Position numbers and translations under genes: made by a program
Assembly: GCF_016806835.2 (NCBI RefSeq)
Contig: NZ_CP086111.1
Location: 4,581,471 to 4,645,470, forward strand
Reading direction: 5' to 3'
DNA from: Skermanella rosea
GTDB taxonomy: Bacteria; Pseudomonadota; Alphaproteobacteria; Azospirillales; Azospirillaceae
Length of the DNA: 64,000 nucleotides
Notes under the pieces: generated by a model
The model's input: the letters and a program-made list of their open reading frames with translations, nothing else
Database searches by the model: none
Told to the model about the DNA's origin: nothing
Shown: positions 41,005-50,013 of the stretch, one piece after another
Layout: every line of letters begins with the position of its first letter
Numbering within the stretch: position 1 is the first letter of the stretch

Positions 41005-43196
41005 GCCTTCCGCAGGTCCGCGTTCGCCAGGGGCACCGAGCGGATGCGCTTGCCGGTCGCCGCGAAGATCGCGTTGAGCACGGCGGGCGCGGCCACGAAG
41101 ATCGTCGGCTCGCCGACGCCGCCCCAGAAGCCGCCCGACGGCATGACGATGGTCTCGACCTTGGGCATCTCCTCCATGCGCATCATCGGGTAGGTGTCGA
41201 AATTCTCCTGCTGGACCCGGCCGTCCTTCAGCGTGATCTCGCCGTAGAGCAGGGCCGAGAGGCCGTAGACGAACGATCCCTCGACCTGGGCCTCGATCTG
41301 CTGCGGGTTGACCGCGTGTCCGCTGTCGGTGGCCGCGACGATCCGGTGGATCTTCAAGGCCCCGTCGTCGCTGACCGACACCTCGGCGCAGGCCGCCACG
41401 TAGCTGCCGTAGCCCATGTGCTGGGACAGCCCGCGATACACGCCCTCCGGTGCCGGCGTGCCCCAGCCCGCCTTCTCCGCGACCGCGTTCAGCACGGCCA
41501 GGTGCTTGGGATGATTGACCAGAAGCTTGCGGCGGAACTCCAGCGGATCGGCGCCGGCGGCATGGGCCAGCTCGTCCATGAAGCATTCCAGGTAGATCGC
41601 GTTCTGGTTGTTGTTCACGCCGCGCCAGAACCCCGGCGGCACCGGCGGGTTGCGCATGGCGTGGTCGACCAGCAGGTTCGGGACGGTGTATCCCAGCACC
41701 CCTTCCGTGCCGCCCGGGTTCAGCCCCTGGAACGTCGCCGGGTCGCGACCGCCCTGGAGCGCCTGCGGGTTGATCGCCGCCAGGATCGACTGGCCGGAGA
41801 TCCGCATGTGCAGGCCGTCCAGGTTGCCGTCCGCGTCCAGCGCGCCGGTCAGCTTGCACTGGGTGACCGGATGGTAGCGGCCATGGAGCATGTCCTCCTC
41901 GCGCGACCAGATCAGCTTGACCGGCGTCCCGGGCATCTGCTTCGCGATCAGCACCGCCTGCCGGACATAGTCGTGGCTGGACGAGCGCCGGCCGAAGCCG
42001 CCGCCGAGATGGAGCCGGTAGACCTCGCATTGCGGGATCGGCAGCCCGGCGGCGGTGGACGCGGTGGCCAGCGCCGCCTCCGCGTTCTGGGTCGCGGTCC
42101 AGACTTCGCACTTGTCGGCCGTGAACAGCGCGGTTGCGTTCATCGGCTCCATGGTGACGTGGTGCTGGTAGGGATAGCTGTAGACCGCCTCGACCAGCTT
42201 GTTGCCGGGCTTGGCGAGCGACGCCTTGATGTCGCCGGCCTGGTTGCCGACGAAGGCTTCCGGCGCGTCGAGCCCTTCGCGCAAGGTTTCGGCGATCGCC
42301 TCGCTGGACAGGGCGGCGTTCGGTCCCTCGTCCCACTCGACCGGCAGGGCCTCCAAGGCCGTCTTGGCGCGCCACCAGGTATCGGCGACGACCGCCACGC
42401 CGGTGTCGCCCACGGCGACCACCCGCTTGACGCCGGGCATCCCTTCGACCGCGGCGGCGTCGAAGCTTCTCACCTTGCCGCCGAACACGGGACACTCGCG
42501 GATCGCGGCGTTCAGCATGCCGGGCAGCTTGACGTCGATCGAGTAGACCTGGGCGCCGTTCAGCTTCTCGGCCGTGTCGAGGCGCTTGACCGGCTTGCCC
42601 GCGATCTTCCAGTCCTTGGGGTCCTTGAGCGGAACGTCGGCGGGCGGATCGAGCCGGGCGGCGGATGCTGCCACCTTGCCGTAGGTCGTGGTCCTGCCGG
42701 ACGCGGCGTGGGTGATGACGCCCTTGTCCACCGTGCAGTCGGCCGCCGGGACCTTCCATTCGTTCGCGGCGGCCTGGACCAGCATCATGCGGGCGGCGGC
42801 ACCACCCTTCCGGACATAGTCGTGGGAATCGCGGATGCCGCGGCTGCCCGCCGTCTGGAAATTGCCCCAGACGCGGTTGCGCGCGACGTTCTGGCCGGGC
42901 GTCGGATATTCGGTGGTGACCCGGGACCAGTCGCAGTCCAGCTCCTCGGCGACGAGCTGGGCCAGGCCGGTCAGCGTACCCTGCCCCATCTCGACGCGGG
43001 CGATCCGGACCACCACGGTCTCGTCCGGCCGCACCACCACCCAGGCGTTGAGTTCGGGCGTCCCGGCCGCGGCATCGGCGGCGGGTGTCGCCGCCTCCGC
43101 CCCGAACGGGATGTGGAAGCCCAGCATGAATCCGCCGGCCGTGGCGGCGGAGCCGACCAGGAAGCCGCGGCGCGATGTCTTGAGCGCGATCGTCAT
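41001..43196 (-). CDS. Molybdenum hydroxylase large subunit, IorB-like (isoquinoline 1-oxidoreductase/aldehyde dehydrogenase type)
   Basis: A 731-residue molybdopterin protein with a Tat signal (KTSRRGFLVGSAATAGGFML, residues 6-25). It belongs to the xanthine oxidase family branch in which the large subunit is exported. Visible landmarks are VEMGQGTLTGLAQLVAEEL (about residue 69), LHLGGGFGRR, FWRGVNNNQN and the C-terminal GGVGEPTIF, whose Glu is the active-site base. The substrate is uncertain: aldehydes or N-heterocycles. No FAD subunit is encoded, so electrons pass from the 2Fe-2S subunit to a cytochrome, and a cytochrome gene overlaps the end of this gene. The start is the ATG whose product begins with the Tat motif. 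Confidence 0.9.
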   Translation of the reverse strand: MTIALKTSRRGFLVGSAATAGGFMLGFHIPFGAEAATPAADAAAGTPELNAWVVVRPDETVVVRIARVEMGQGTLTGLAQLVAEELDCDWSRVTTEYPTPGQNVARNRVWGNFQTAGSRGIRDSHDYVRKGGAAARMMLVQAAANEWKVPAADCTVDKGVITHAASGRTTTYGKVAASAARLDPPADVPLKDPKDWKIAGKPVKRLDTAEKLNGAQVYSIDVKLPGMLNAAIRECPVFGGKVRSFDAAAVEGMPGVKRVVAVGDTGVAVVADTWWRAKTALEALPVEWDEGPNAALSSEAIAETLREGLDAPEAFVGNQAGDIKASLAKPGNKLVEAVYSYPYQHHVTMEPMNATALFTADKCEVWTATQNAEAALATASTAAGLPIPQCEVYRLHLGGGFGRRSSSHDYVRQAVLIAKQMPGTPVKLIWSREEDMLHGRYHPVTQCKLTGALDADGNLDGLHMRISGQSILAAINPQALQGGRDPATFQGLNPGGTEGVLGYTVPNLLVDHAMRNPPVPPGFWRGVNNNQNAIYLECFMDELAHAAGADPLEFRRKLLVNHPKHLAVLNAVAEKAGWGTPAPEGVYRGLSQHMGYGSYVAACAEVSVSDDGALKIHRIVAATDSGHAVNPQQIEAQVEGSFVYGLSALLYGEITLKDGRVQQENFDTYPMMRMEEMPKVETIVMPSGGFWGGVGEPTIFVAAPAVLNAIFAATGKRIRSVPLANADLRKA

Positions 43197-43231
43197 CTTT
43201 CTCTCCCCGAAGAATGGCCCGACAGGCGGCT

Positions 43232-43699
43232 TCAACCGCGCCCGACGTCGCCGCTGCCGGCGGCGAGCCTGATGGCCGCGCGGATGCGGTTGTAGGTCCC
43301 GCAGCGGCAGATGTTCGTCATCTCGGCGTTGATGTCGTCGTCGCTCGGGTTCGGGTTGGATTGCAGCAGGGCCGCGGCGGCCATGATCTGGCCGGACTGG
43401 CAGTAGCCGCATTGCGGCACGTCCAGCTCCGCCCAGGCCCTCTGGAGCGGATGGTCGTTGTCGGGCGACAGCCCTTCGATGGTGACGATCTGCTGGTCGG
43501 CACCGACGGCGCTGACCGGCGTCACGCAGGAGCGGACGGCGACGCCGTCCAGAAGGACCGTGCAGGCGCCGCACTGCGCGATGCCGCAGCCGAACTTGGT
43601 GCCCGTCAGGCCGACCTGCTCCCGGATCGCCCAGAGAAGCGGCGTATCGGGTTCGACCTCGATATCGTGCGCCGTGCCGTTGATGGTAAGCTGGACCAC
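43232..43699 (-). CDS. Molybdenum hydroxylase 2Fe-2S subunit, IorA-like
   Basis: A 155-residue iron-sulfur subunit. The plant-ferredoxin-type cluster ligands are in [16 protein letters not shown] (about residues 38-53), with a fourth Cys at about residue 58. The second, alpha-helical cluster uses QCGYCQSGQ and ICRCGTY. I choose the GTG start at 43699 because AGGAGGAAGCAC lies directly upstream and the product then begins VQLTINGT as usual; the frame is open further but adds nonsense. It is the first gene of the leftward operon. It has no signal and would be carried out with the Tat-exported large subunit. Confidence 0.92.
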   Translation of the reverse strand: MVQLTINGTAHDIEVEPDTPLLWAIREQVGLTGTKFGCGIAQCGACTVLLDGVAVRSCVTPVSAVGADQQIVTIEGLSPDNDHPLQRAWAELDVPQCGYCQSGQIMAAAALLQSNPNPSDDDINAEMTNICRCGTYNRIRAAIRLAAGSGDVGRG

Positions 43700-43839
43700 G
43701 TGCTTCCTCCTGTGCCGGCCGCCCCGGGTAAGTTTCGGAGGCGGAACCCCAATTCCATGTAATAATTTGTTCTTTTTGTTGGTTGGTCCAATCAAGATGG
43801 ACATTTTGGCAAGATAGACCGGACGGAAGAAACGCGCAA

Positions 43840-44769
43840 TCACCGCTGGTATCGCGCCACGACGGCGCGGAGATGGCCGACCAGCCAGTCGTGCAGCGGG
43901 TTCCTCGCGTCGCGGCGATGGCGGACGGCCGATATGGCGAACCCGGGCACGGAAACCGGCGGTTCGGCGGTGACGAGGCCGAAGGTGGGGGCGTAGCGGG
44001 CGGCCAGCAGACGGGGCACGGTCGCCAGGCAGCCCGTCTCGGCCACGGCGGCGAAGACCGGGAAGAACAGCGGCAGGGCCGCGACGACCGTCCTTCTTGC
44101 GCCCAGCGCGGCCAGGGCCGTGTCCACCGCCCCGGACAGGTCGCCGACCGGCGACATGATGACGTGGCGGGCGGCTGCATAGCTCTCCAGCGTCAGGCCG
44201 CGGAGCATCGCCGGATCGTCCCCGCGCCCGACGACCAGGAAAGTCTCCTCATACAGCGTCTCGGCGAAATCGTCCGGCCCGAGGTGCCGGAAGTATCCCA
44301 GCGCAAGCTCCAGGTCGCCGCCCGCCAGGGCATCGAGCGCCGCCTTGCGGACGACCGACCGGGCGCTGATCCGCATGCCCGGCGCCTCGGCGCCGGCGAG
44401 GCTTATCAAGGGCGGCAGCAGGGTCGTCAATTCGTTGTCGAACGCGCCGATCCGGACCATGCCGTCGAAGCTGGCCGGCACGAAGGACGGCGGTCCGGCC
44501 AGCGCATCGGACAGGTCCTCGACCACGCGCCTCACGGTCGGTTCCAGCGCCAGGGCCACGGCGGTCGGCTCGAACCCATGCGGGCGGCGCAGGAACAGCT
44601 CGTCGCCGAAGACGTCGCGCAGCCGGCGCAGCGCGTGGCTGATCGAGGATTGCGTCAACCCCATCTCGGCGGCCACCGCGGTGGCCTTGCGATGGCGGAG
44701 CAGCCCGAGGAAGACCAGCAGCACGGTGAAGTCCAGGCGCCTGAGTTTGATCCTGTCTATATCGATCAT
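43840..44769 (-). CDS. LysR-family transcriptional regulator
   Basis: A 309-residue regulator. The N-terminal winged helix-turn-helix (residues 8-67) has [30 protein letters not shown], in short form [15 protein letters not shown], and [11 protein letters not shown]. Residues 95-300 form the effector-binding domain. It is divergent from the F420-reductase-like gene with 78 bases between them, so it most likely controls that gene and the SDR gene behind it. It could also act on the molybdenum hydroxylase/Sox operon, which begins 140 bases beyond its 3' end on the same strand. No clear T-N11-A site could be fixed by eye. Confidence 0.9.
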   Translation of the reverse strand: MIDIDRIKLRRLDFTVLLVFLGLLRHRKATAVAAEMGLTQSSISHALRRLRDVFGDELFLRRPHGFEPTAVALALEPTVRRVVEDLSDALAGPPSFVPASFDGMVRIGAFDNELTTLLPPLISLAGAEAPGMRISARSVVRKAALDALAGGDLELALGYFRHLGPDDFAETLYEETFLVVGRGDDPAMLRGLTLESYAAARHVIMSPVGDLSGAVDTALAALGARRTVVAALPLFFPVFAAVAETGCLATVPRLLAARYAPTFGLVTAEPPVSVPGFAISAVRHRRDARNPLHDWLVGHLRAVVARYQR

Positions 44770-44847
44770 GAAGCGATTTCAGTTCAATCGATGACGGTCC
44801 GGCGATATCACGGATGCACCGAAATCACCAGCCCCGGGGACAGTGTC

Positions 44848-45480
44848 ATGCGTATCGCGATCATCGGCGCCGGAAACGTCGGAGCCGCACTTGGGACAGG
44901 CTGGACCCGGGCCGGGCACAGCGTCGCCTTCGGCGCCCGCGACCCATCCGCCGTGAAGCTGAAGCCCCTGCTGGACGCCACCGGCGCCGTCGCCCTCGCT
45001 TCCGCCGAAGCGGTGCCGGGCGCCGACATCGTCGTGCTCGCCCTCCCCTGGGCGACGGCGGAAGAGGCGGTCAAGGGTCTGGGCGACCTGTCGGGCAAGA
45101 TCGTCATCGACTGCATGAACCCGCTGACCATGAAGGACGGGAGGCTGGATCTGGACCGGGGATACACGGGTTCGGGCGCCGAAACGCTGGCCGGGTGGCT
45201 GCCGGGCGCCCGGGTGGTGAAGGCCATGAACCAAGTCGGGGCCGAAGCGATGGCGGATGCGTCCGGTTTCCCGTCCCGTCCGGTGATGTTCGTCGCCGGC
45301 GACGACGGGGAAGCCAAGGCCGCGGTGCGATCCCTGGTGGAGCAACTGGGATTCGAAGCCCTGGACGCCGGCCCGCTCCGGCAAGCTCGGCTTCTGGAGC
45401 CGTTCGCCATGGTCTGGATCGATCAGGCGATCCACCGCGGCCTGGGCCGCGACTGGGCCTTCGGCATCCTTCGCCGCTGA
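44848..45480 (+). CDS. NADPH-dependent F420 reductase-like / DfrA-like oxidoreductase
   Basis: A 210-residue Rossmann protein. The nucleotide site MRIAIIGAGNVGAALG (residues 1-16) and GARDPSA suit NADP. ADIVVLALPWATAEEAV and VIDCMNPLT follow as in the F420 oxidoreductase family, which in Proteobacteria usually acts on other acceptors because F420 is absent. The ATG begins the family sequence exactly. It is followed 23 bases later by an SDR gene and is divergent from the LysR gene, making a typical regulator-reductase pair. Its physiological substrate is unknown. Confidence 0.85.
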   Translation: MRIAIIGAGNVGAALGTGWTRAGHSVAFGARDPSAVKLKPLLDATGAVALASAEAVPGADIVVLALPWATAEEAVKGLGDLSGKIVIDCMNPLTMKDGRLDLDRGYTGSGAETLAGWLPGARVVKAMNQVGAEAMADASGFPSRPVMFVAGDDGEAKAAVRSLVEQLGFEALDAGPLRQARLLEPFAMVWIDQAIHRGLGRDWAFGILRR

Positions 45481-45503
45481 CCGGCCCCCTTCGGAGAATC
45501 GAC

Positions 45504-46229
45504 ATGTCCCTTGCGACCGATCGCATCCTGATCATCGGCGGCAGTTCCGGAATGGGGCTCGCCACCGCCCGGCGCCTCGGCGCCGCCGGCGCCCGGCCCA
45601 TCATCGCGGGCCGCAACGCCGCGAGGCTCGGCGACGCGCTCGCCACCCTGCCGGCCGGCGCCTCGGCGGAAACGGTGGATTTCGCCGACGAGGCCAGCAT
45701 CGCCGCCCTGTTCGAACGGGTCGGCGCGATCGACCACCTGATGCTCTGCGCCTCCAGCGGAGCCGCCTGGGGTCCCTTCGCGACGCTGGAGACCGCCGCG
45801 GTGCGCACCGCCTTCGACAACAAGTTTTGGGGATACTGGATGGCGACCCGCCTGGCGCTGCCCCATCTGGCGGAGCGGGGCTCGATCCTGATGGTGACCG
45901 GCGCCGCCGGGCGGGCCGCCATGCCGGGAACCAGCGGCTTGGCCGCCGTCAACGCCGCCATCGCCGGTTTCGCCAGGACGCTGGCGGTCGAGCTGGCGCC
46001 CCGCCGCGTCAATGTCCTGTCCCCGGGGCTGGTGGATACCGATGCCTATGGGTGGATGCCGACGGACGCCCGGTCGGCCTTCTTCGCCGACACGGCGGCG
46101 AAGCTGCCGGCCGGGCGGATCGGTGCCGCCGACGATATCGCCGCGATGGCCGAGACCATGCTCGCGAACCCGTTCCTGACCGGCGCCGTCATCGACCTGG
46201 ACGGCGGCGCCAGCCTGCATCGCGGCTGA
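45504..46229 (+). CDS. SDR-fold protein lacking the catalytic Tyr-Lys pair
   Basis: A 241-residue SDR. The cofactor site IIGGSSGMGLATARRL (residues 10-25) is intact and GRNAARLGDAL follows. The active-site YxxxK is replaced: the equivalent segment reads SGLAAVNAAIAGFARTL, with Leu in place of Tyr and Asn in place of Lys. The end LVDTDAY...DLDGG is normal. A subgroup of SDRs with the same SGLAAVNAA segment exists, so this is a subgroup trait and not local damage. It may bind NADP and a partner or use another mechanism. It is likely co-transcribed with the preceding reductase gene; CGGAG lies before the ATG. Confidence 0.85.
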   Translation: MSLATDRILIIGGSSGMGLATARRLGAAGARPIIAGRNAARLGDALATLPAGASAETVDFADEASIAALFERVGAIDHLMLCASSGAAWGPFATLETAAVRTAFDNKFWGYWMATRLALPHLAERGSILMVTGAAGRAAMPGTSGLAAVNAAIAGFARTLAVELAPRRVNVLSPGLVDTDAYGWMPTDARSAFFADTAAKLPAGRIGAADDIAAMAETMLANPFLTGAVIDLDGGASLHRG

Positions 46230-46251
46230 TCCGAGGGCCGTCCGGGCCGGA

Positions 46252-48165
46252 TCAGATCTCCACCTGCCCGCCCAGTTCCACGACGCGGTTGACGGGCAGG
46301 CAGAAGAACTCCATCGGCGTCGCCGAGCTGCGCACCATCCAGGCGAACAGCCGCTCCCGCCACTGGGACATCCCCGGCCTCGAGCTGGGGATCACGGTCT
46401 TGCGGCTCAGGAAATAGGAGAGCCTCATCGGCTCGTAGAAGAACCCGAGCTGGTCGTAGCGGGCGTTGGCCAGCGTCTTGGGAATATTGGTGGACTGCAT
46501 GTAGCCGTAATGCAGGATCACGCGGAAGCAGTTGTCGCCGATCCGGCGGGACTCGACGCACCGCTCCGGCGGCACGAAGGGCACCTCCTCGATGATCACG
46601 CTCAGCAGCACGACGCGCTCGTGCAGGACCTGGTTGTGCTTGAGGTTGTGCAGGAGGGACGACGGCACGCCTCCCGTCACGCCGGCCAGGAACACCGCCG
46701 TTCCCGGAACCCGCACGATCCTGTCGGAGATCCTGGCGAAGAAGTCCTCCGCCGGGGGAGCGTCGCTCTCCAGCCGGGCCCTCAGCAGCGCCCGGCCATG
46801 GTTCCAGGTGGTCAGCAGCACGAAGATCGCGATGCCGACGGCAAGCGGGAACCAGCCGCCGTGAAGGATCTTGGTCGAGTTGGCCAGGAAGAACGCGAGG
46901 TCGACGAACAGGAAGAAGGCGATCAGGACGAGCGCCGGCTTGGCGGGCCATTTCCACAGCAGGAACATCACCAGCGCGATCAGCACGGTGTCGATGATCA
47001 TGGTGCCGGTCACGGCGATGCCGTAGGCGGACGCCAGGTTGCTGGAGGTCTGGAAGCCCAGGACCAGCGCCATGACGAACAGCCCCAGGGTCCAGTTCAG
47101 CACCGGGATGTAGATCTGCCCGATCTCCCGCTCCGACGTGTGGACGATGTTCATGCGCGGCAGGTATCCCAGCTGGATCGCCTGCCGCGTCACGGAGAAG
47201 GCGCCGGAGATGACGGCCTGCGAGGCGATCACCGAGGCGACCGTGGCGAGGATCACCAGCGGCACCCCCGCCCAGTCGGGTCCGAGATGGAAGAACGGGT
47301 TTCCGACCGCCTCGGGATGGGCGAGCAGAAGCGCGCCCTGGCCGAAATAATTGAGCATCAGCGCCGGCAGCACCAGCAGGTACCAGGCCAGCCGGATCGG
47401 CAGCCGGCCGAAATGGCCCATGTCGGTATAGAGCGCCTCGGCCCCGGTGACCGCCAGCACCACCGACCCCAGCGCCAGGAAGGCGGCGACGCCGTCCTCC
47501 AGGATGAAGGCGACGGCATAGTGCGGGCTGAGCGCCCAGAGGACGCCGGGGGCTTGGCCCAGGTTCTGGATGCCGAGCACAGCCAGCGTGGTGAACCACA
47601 GGGTCATCACGGGACCGAACAGCACGCCGATGCTGGCCGAGCCGTGGCGCTGGACCATGAACAGCCCGACCAGGATCGCGATCGTCAGGGGCACGACCGC
47701 GTAATGGAGCTGGGGTGCCGCGACCTCCAGCCCTTCGACCGCCGAGAGCACCGAGATCGCGGGCGTGATCATGCTGTCGCCGTAGAACAGCGCCGCCGCG
47801 AAGACTCCGAGCACGCTGACCAGCTTCACGACGCCGGTGCGTCCCTCGGCCGCCCGGCGCAGCAGGGCCAGGAGGGCGAGGCTGCCACCCTCCCCCCTGT
47901 TGTCGGCCCGCATGATGATGATCACGTACTTGAGCGACACGATGCACATGACCGCCCAGAAGATCAGCGACAGGACGCCCAGGACATGCAACTCGTCGAG
48001 GGCCAGGGGGTGCGGGCCGGCGAAGGTCTCCTTCATGGTGTAGAGCGGGCTCGTGCCTATGTCGCCGAACACGACGCCGATCGCGCCGAAAAAGAGGGCG
48101 GCGACGGACGATCTCCCCCCGTGCGCGCCCATCGCGCCCTCGGCCGTCTCGCTTCTGCTCTGCAT
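46252..48165 (-). CDS. kup: Kup-type potassium uptake protein
   Basis: A 637-residue K+/H+ symporter. The family signature GAIGVVFGDIGTSPLYT is at about residues 25-41, followed by SLIFWAVMCIVSLKYV and the conserved YGDSMITPAISVLSAVEG. Around twelve helices run to about residue 450. A cytoplasmic C-terminal domain (FLAGVTGGVPSSLLHNLKHNQ...VPFVPPERC) completes it, all as in Kup/TrkD. The start MQSRSETAEG is chosen because a longer frame adds 18 residues with no support. It is monocistronic, ending 22 bases from the converging SDR gene. Confidence 0.94.
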   Translation of the reverse strand: MQSRSETAEGAMGAHGGRSSVAALFFGAIGVVFGDIGTSPLYTMKETFAGPHPLALDELHVLGVLSLIFWAVMCIVSLKYVIIIMRADNRGEGGSLALLALLRRAAEGRTGVVKLVSVLGVFAAALFYGDSMITPAISVLSAVEGLEVAAPQLHYAVVPLTIAILVGLFMVQRHGSASIGVLFGPVMTLWFTTLAVLGIQNLGQAPGVLWALSPHYAVAFILEDGVAAFLALGSVVLAVTGAEALYTDMGHFGRLPIRLAWYLLVLPALMLNYFGQGALLLAHPEAVGNPFFHLGPDWAGVPLVILATVASVIASQAVISGAFSVTRQAIQLGYLPRMNIVHTSEREIGQIYIPVLNWTLGLFVMALVLGFQTSSNLASAYGIAVTGTMIIDTVLIALVMFLLWKWPAKPALVLIAFFLFVDLAFFLANSTKILHGGWFPLAVGIAIFVLLTTWNHGRALLRARLESDAPPAEDFFARISDRIVRVPGTAVFLAGVTGGVPSSLLHNLKHNQVLHERVVLLSVIIEEVPFVPPERCVESRRIGDNCFRVILHYGYMQSTNIPKTLANARYDQLGFFYEPMRLSYFLSRKTVIPSSRPGMSQWRERLFAWMVRSSATPMEFFCLPVNRVVELGGQVEI

Positions 48166-48426
48166 GCACACTGTCCTCAGATCACGATGGTTCGACCCAG
48201 GGGTGATAACCGGCTGCACGCCCCCTGCGCCTTGCCATCAGTAGGTTTGCCCCGAAAATGCGGTGCGGTGCGTGGATGCATACTAAAGAAAGCGCCGGGT
48301 CCCGGGTGCTTCGACTCCTCGCCGCCCAGACCGGAACGTCTTGCCGGAACGTCCCGCCGGGCCGTCCTGTTGAGGCCGCCGTCTATAGCATGCGATCATC
48401 GCCAACATCCGCGAGGGGACAGAACC

Positions 48427-48633
48427 ATGGCTGCCGACGATAAGGAAAAGACGGTCGTTCCGGAAAAGACCGACCGCACCCAGGTCCAGGCATCGCAGGG
48501 GTCCGGCACGGGAAGCGGAAGCTCCAAGCCGGTCCTGCGGGAGCCCGGCCAGAACGTCAAGGAAAGCGAGATCAAGGCCACTGCCGCCGCGAAGGAAAGG
48601 ATGAAATCCGACCAGGCGGGCGGCAAGGACTGA
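48427..48633 (+). CDS. Small hydrophilic hypothetical protein
   Basis: A 68-residue, strongly charged and probably disordered protein: Lys/Glu-rich start (DDKEKTVVPEKTD), a Gly/Ser stretch (GSGTGSGSSK) and a Lys/Ala-rich end. It has GAGGGGACAG nine bases before the ATG, and its codons fit the local pattern, so it is probably expressed. I recognise no family. Hydrophilic small proteins of this kind are often stress-related, but that is only a guess. Confidence 0.55.
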   Translation: MAADDKEKTVVPEKTDRTQVQASQGSGTGSGSSKPVLREPGQNVKESEIKATAAAKERMKSDQAGGKD

Positions 48634-48728
48634 CCGGCCCTTCCCGGGGATGGGCGCGGGTGGGTCCGGAGCGCCGGCGCCCATCCGCGCTCCCGAGTCG
48701 TTTTTCGGCCCGGACGACAGATTTTCGT

Positions 48729-48743
48729 GAACAAAACGCGAAC
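48729..48743 (+). promoter_or_regulatory. SOS-type LexA box (GAAC-N7-GAAC)
   Basis: GAACAAAACGCGAAC is a perfect match to the direct repeat GAAC-N7-GAAC, the LexA operator form known in Alphaproteobacteria. It lies 89 bases before the RecA-like ATPase gene and just upstream of a TATGGT hexamer that could be a -10 site. It would place that gene under DNA-damage control. Confidence 0.6.
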
Positions 48744-48832
48744 TGCGTGCTATGGTCCGATCATGCACGCCTCGCTTTCCTGGCGTACGGCCACGAAGCA
48801 AGGCTACCGGGACAAGTTTCAGAGACTTTGCC

Positions 48833-49837
48833 ATGGCTTTCAAGCGAGTTGACAAGGATACGCTCCCGCCGCGGCGCTGGGCGCTCAAAGGCTATTACGG
48901 TGACGGCAAGTCGACCTTCATCCTGGCCATGCACCAGCCGACGCTCATGATCGACGCCGACGGCCGCCGGCATGAGCTGAAGGGGAGCGAGCTTTACGAA
49001 TTGAGCGAGGAGCCTTCGGACCACCGCTCGGTCGAGCGCATCCAGGACATCCTCGACAAGAACATGCCGGGGTCCGGCATCCGGACCATCGCGATCGACA
49101 GCGTCACCTCGCTGATCGGCACCTCCATCGCGCGCGCGATGCTGGACAACGCGGCCGACCGCAACAAGAACAAGAACCAGGCCTGGGTCGACAAGGCGGA
49201 GCGGATGCGCCTGCTCCAGGACGCCGTCACCGCCCACGGCTCCCACGTCCTGTGGATCTGGCACCTGGAGGATGCCCAGCTGAACGGCGTCGCCCAGATC
49301 CGCGAGACCCTGCCGGAGACCGAGCGCGAGCGGCTGTTCCGCTCGCTGAACGCGTCGCTCCGCATCGTCCGGGAGAAGGACCGGCGCGGCGTCCTGGTGG
49401 AGTGGTCGCGCGAAGGCCCGGCGGGCATGGTGATCTGGGACGAGGAAGGCCTGTGGAAAGGCGTGCCGGAGCGCATCGAGGCCGCGATCTACGGACGCGG
49501 CGGCGGCACCAAGCCCACGCCCCCCAAGCCCGCGGCTTCGCAGGGCGCCGGTTCCGGCCCGATCCTGGAGGAGGCACCCAGGGCCGCCGCCAAGGCGGCC
49601 GCGCATCCGGCGGCCCCGGCGGCGACCGGCCAGGCGGCCGACAACGTGCTGACCTTCTACAGCCCGACCGAAGCCGTCTCCTGGGGGGTCGACCAGGGAG
49701 CCTTCCCGGACGCCGCCGCCGCCCAGGCCGCCTATGACCAGCTCAAGGGCGAGGTCGGGCCGCGCAACGCCAAGGAGATGTACGCCGCCTGGATCGACTT
49801 CGTGTCGAACCGCAAGCCGCGCCGCCGGCGGGCGTAG
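48833..49837 (+). CDS. Phage-type RecA-like ATPase (AAA_24 / Sak4-like)
   Basis: A 334-residue P-loop protein. Walker A is GYYGDGKST (residues 20-28, Lys26) and Walker B is TIAIDSVTSL (Asp89); HGSHVLWIWHLED follows as the sensor-like strand. This is the small RecA-core type found in phage nucleotide-binding proteins and Sak4 single-strand-annealing recombinases. After residue 230 comes an Ala/Pro-rich linker and then a short C-terminal domain (LTFYSPTEAVSWGVDQGAF...WIDFVSNRKPRRRR) that ends in a basic tail, possibly for DNA contact. No phage structural gene is nearby. The SOS-type box upstream suggests induction by DNA damage. Codon use matches the host, so it is probably resident and not newly arrived. 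Confidence 0.7.
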   Translation: MAFKRVDKDTLPPRRWALKGYYGDGKSTFILAMHQPTLMIDADGRRHELKGSELYELSEEPSDHRSVERIQDILDKNMPGSGIRTIAIDSVTSLIGTSIARAMLDNAADRNKNKNQAWVDKAERMRLLQDAVTAHGSHVLWIWHLEDAQLNGVAQIRETLPETERERLFRSLNASLRIVREKDRRGVLVEWSREGPAGMVIWDEEGLWKGVPERIEAAIYGRGGGTKPTPPKPAASQGAGSGPILEEAPRAAAKAAAHPAAPAATGQAADNVLTFYSPTEAVSWGVDQGAFPDAAAAQAAYDQLKGEVGPRNAKEMYAAWIDFVSNRKPRRRRA

Positions 49838-49849
49838 CCGGGGTTTACG

Positions 49850-49986
49850 GTATGCCGTCGGCGTCGGCCCTGCGGGCCGAGGCCGACCTACGCCGCACCG
49901 ATGCCAGCCGCCGGGCCTCAACTCGCGTCTTCCAGTTAGGTTGTGCCCGTAGGTCGGCCTTCGCCCAAAGGGCGAACGCCGACATC
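49850..49986. repeat. Intergenic GTAGGTCGG/CCGACCTAC palindromic repeat
   Basis: The stretch contains TCGGCCCTGCGGGCCGA, then GCCGACCTACG, and after a short spacer CGTAGGTCGGC and TTCGCCCAAAGGGCGAA ending in GCCGAC. It is a nested set of inverted repeats that could fold as one large hairpin. Similar GTAGGTCGG palindromes are scattered between genes in many Proteobacteria. Placed between two converging genes, it could help end both transcripts. Confidence 0.7.
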
Positions 49987-50013
49987 AGCCGCATCGACTC
50001 CGGCCGCCCCGTG

